From Paulownia fortunei (Eukaryota; Streptophyta; Magnoliopsida; Lamiales; Paulowniaceae): a stretch of 64,000 nucleotides of DNA. The notes under the pieces are model-generated. The model saw nothing but the letters and a program-made list of their open reading frames with translations, did not search any database and was not told the origin of the DNA. Below are positions 62,330-64,000 of the stretch, piece after piece (positions within the stretch are counted from its first letter, which is position 1; each line of letters opens with the position of its first letter). The stretch covers positions 4,720,001 through 4,784,000 of the forward strand of contig CM033108.1 in NCBI GenBank assembly GCA_019321725.1, given 5' to 3'. The translations under genes and the position numbers were made by a program.

Positions 62330-64000
62330 AATTTCAGATTCCTTCCTATCTCCCGCCCAGTTTTAACTCCAAAGAGTGAAAAATTGCGGCAGGTTCAAAC
62401 GACACCGTTTCAGTCTTCAATCACAGTGCTTAAAAATCGACACCGTCGTCCTAGTATGGCCCACAGTATTTGCTCAGCAAACCAGAATTCGTGAAATATC
62501 CCCAAACATTCACAGAATTCCGACTACCCATCCCAAACTGTCAACCTAAAGTACAAAATTCGCCCCAAGCTGGCACACTGCACATCGCCGCGTTACTCTT
62601 TCGCAGTGGCATATTTGTCCAACCGCCACAAAATACTACCCCTCGATGGCAATCCCCGTAATTTCCAGCCCCGACAGGCCTCTTATCAGAACTTTTTTGA
62701 ATATAAAAGCGCTGAATTCGATGTCTCTCGAACTCATTTTGCGCTCCCCCATTTTTCATTTCTGCATTTGCACAAAATTCATTTCTCTTCGATTCCTTCG
62801 AAGAAGATTTTCTCCTTTTCTCTTCGAATTGCAGCTCATTTTCATTTCGCCTTTCCAAACTTTTCGATTCTCGCTCCTGTTTTGTTTTTTTTTTTTTTTT
62901 TTTAATTTTTGTTCTGTGGTTTCCATCTCTCTGAAACACCTTTACACGGAGTATTTTCTTTGTTTTGTGCATATAAATGCGCGAAACCCTAATCGTAGTT
63001 CTTCTCGCGCATCCAAGAAATTGAAGTTGGTGGTCTCGTGAATTGAATTGTGGTATTAATTGGAGTCTGAAATTGGATACGTGGACAGTTGCAGACTCAT
63101 TGAATGTGAGTTTTCTGCTGGTTCTTTCTTTGAAGTGGGGATTTGTTTTTATTGGTTTAAGTTGATGGAATCCTAATTTTAATTGAAAAAATGGAATTTG
63201 GGTGGACATTGAAATTTTTAGTTCAGAGTCTAGAGATGGAGTGAGCCAAATGTGGGTCTTGTTAAGTTTTTCTATTGAAATGAGGTTTTGTTTTTATTGA
63301 TTTAAGTTAATGGAACTCTAATTTTGATTAAGAAAATTATATTTTAAGGATGGGGTCGGTTATGGGTTTTGATTGTGGATGGTTTATTTGGGGTTTTTTG
63401 AGTGTTTATTAATTAATTACTTTATTTTTTTGGGATTTGTTTCACGTTCTTATAAGTTTATGAATCTTTATTTGGGTTAAAGTTTGAATCTTGGGCTGAA
63501 TGTGCCGCATTTTAGGATTTTTGGGTAGTGGAACTGAATGTTTGATTCTGGGTTTGGAGTTGTTTACTTCTACTTTGAGAACTTTGATTTTGATTTTGAC
63601 TTTGATTTTTTCTATTTTGGATTGAAGTTGGGTTGTGGATGTTGTGCTGGACAAGGAATGGGCGTTTTTGATACAGAGTGTTTGGGAGTTAGTTTGATGG
63701 TTTTTCTTGCAGTTTCCAACTGTCATAAGCTTTATTAAGATTTCACTTGAGAATGCATTATTTAATCAACTGTTTTAAGTTGTTTTATTGGTTTCTGTGT
63801 TTTCTGATGGTTTAACAAAAGATTGAGATTGCTAGAGTTTCTGCAGAGCTTATTGTTTTCTTGTTGGCAAAAAAAGTACTGTTAGAATCAGAATGAAGGT
63901 TTCAAATTAATGCATCTGCATATTGTGTTCATTGTCCTTAGAAAATGATTGATTGTAGTTTCTTGCATTTTCTCTTCATCTCTTGGCTGTTGACATGTGA
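62330..64000 (+). other. Promoter, leader exon and leader intron of an unidentified gene
   Basis: Composition changes sharply at about 62330. A canonical TATAAAAG is at 62702-62709. The following sequence (about 62733-63105) is pyrimidine-rich with TTCATTTCTCTTCGATTCC and similar, as in plant 5' leaders. A strong donor, GTGAGT, occurs at 63106, followed by T-rich, intron-like sequence to the window end. Within the leader an ATG at about 62975 opens a frame of only 15 codons, a possible upstream ORF. The 131-codon plus frame at 62646-63041 starts before the TATA box and is not credible as a protein. The coding sequence presumably starts beyond 64000; its identity cannot be inferred. Confidence 0.5.
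62702..62709 (+). promoter_or_regulatory. TATA box of right-edge gene
   Basis: TATAAAAG, about 30 bp ahead of a pyrimidine-rich leader, in a locally GC-richer region. It is the best TATA match in the last 2 kb. Confidence 0.55.

Noticed and set aside
62646..63041. 131-codon plus-strand frame and the 222-codon minus-strand frame at 62541-63209
   Set aside because: The plus frame starts before the TATA box and consists largely of a poly-T-derived Phe run. The minus frame is its antisense shadow with a poly-Lys run. Low complexity and no family.
1..64000. CRISPR arrays, operons, tRNA or rRNA genes
   Set aside because: No regularly spaced repeats, no prokaryote-like gene packing, and no tRNA or rRNA sequence recognised on either strand by reading; this is plant nuclear DNA.

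Overview
This is AT-rich, gene-poor nuclear DNA of a eudicot plant. The evidence is intron-containing plant genes with GT..AG junctions (class III peroxidases, a plant-type separate ATP-citrate lyase A subunit, a Kunitz inhibitor), plant transposon families (copia, gypsy, LINE, MITEs) and TATA-box promoters. No bacterial, organellar or viral gene was seen. Species is not assigned.

Layout. 1-4.1 kb: AT-rich, no gene recognised. 4.2-11.2 kb: two tandem 3.5-kb units, each carrying a broken copy of a small secreted-protein gene on the minus strand. 10.4-29 kb: a tandem segmental duplication with one peroxidase gene per copy (13421-14788 and 25767-27137, both minus). Copy 1 is swollen by a truncated gypsy element (about 15.5-19.95 kb), a Harbinger-like MITE (20.1-20.4 kb) and a 5'-truncated LINE (20.5-23.6 kb). 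Its promoter plus first exon is also repeated in a 1202-bp tandem duplication whose two copies look identical. Copy 2 lacks these, so it serves as the empty-site reference. 29.1-29.7 kb: an intronless Kunitz-type inhibitor (minus). 32.7-37.1 kb: a 12-exon ATP-citrate lyase subunit A gene (minus), the best conserved gene here. 40.3-50.4 kb: a non-coding block repeated three times, with a short coding-like core and a copia fragment between copies. 50.8-58.4 kb: a nearly full-length but decayed Ty1/copia element with both LTRs and a CATAC target duplication. 58.4-62.3 kb: no recognised gene, one long (AT)n(GT)n microsatellite. 62.3-64 kb: TATA box, leader exon and leader intron of a plus-strand gene whose coding part probably lies beyond the window.

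Function. The window is not a pathway cluster. The two peroxidases are secreted heme enzymes of the cell wall or apoplast, the Kunitz protein is probably a secreted protease inhibitor, and ACLA makes cytosolic acetyl-CoA with ACLB. The main interest is structural. Comparing duplicated segments gives clean empty-site evidence for several insertions. The peroxidase promoter and exon 1 duplication, and a shifted splice acceptor in ACLA exon 5, are the most useful leads. I found no convincing new multi-gene system.
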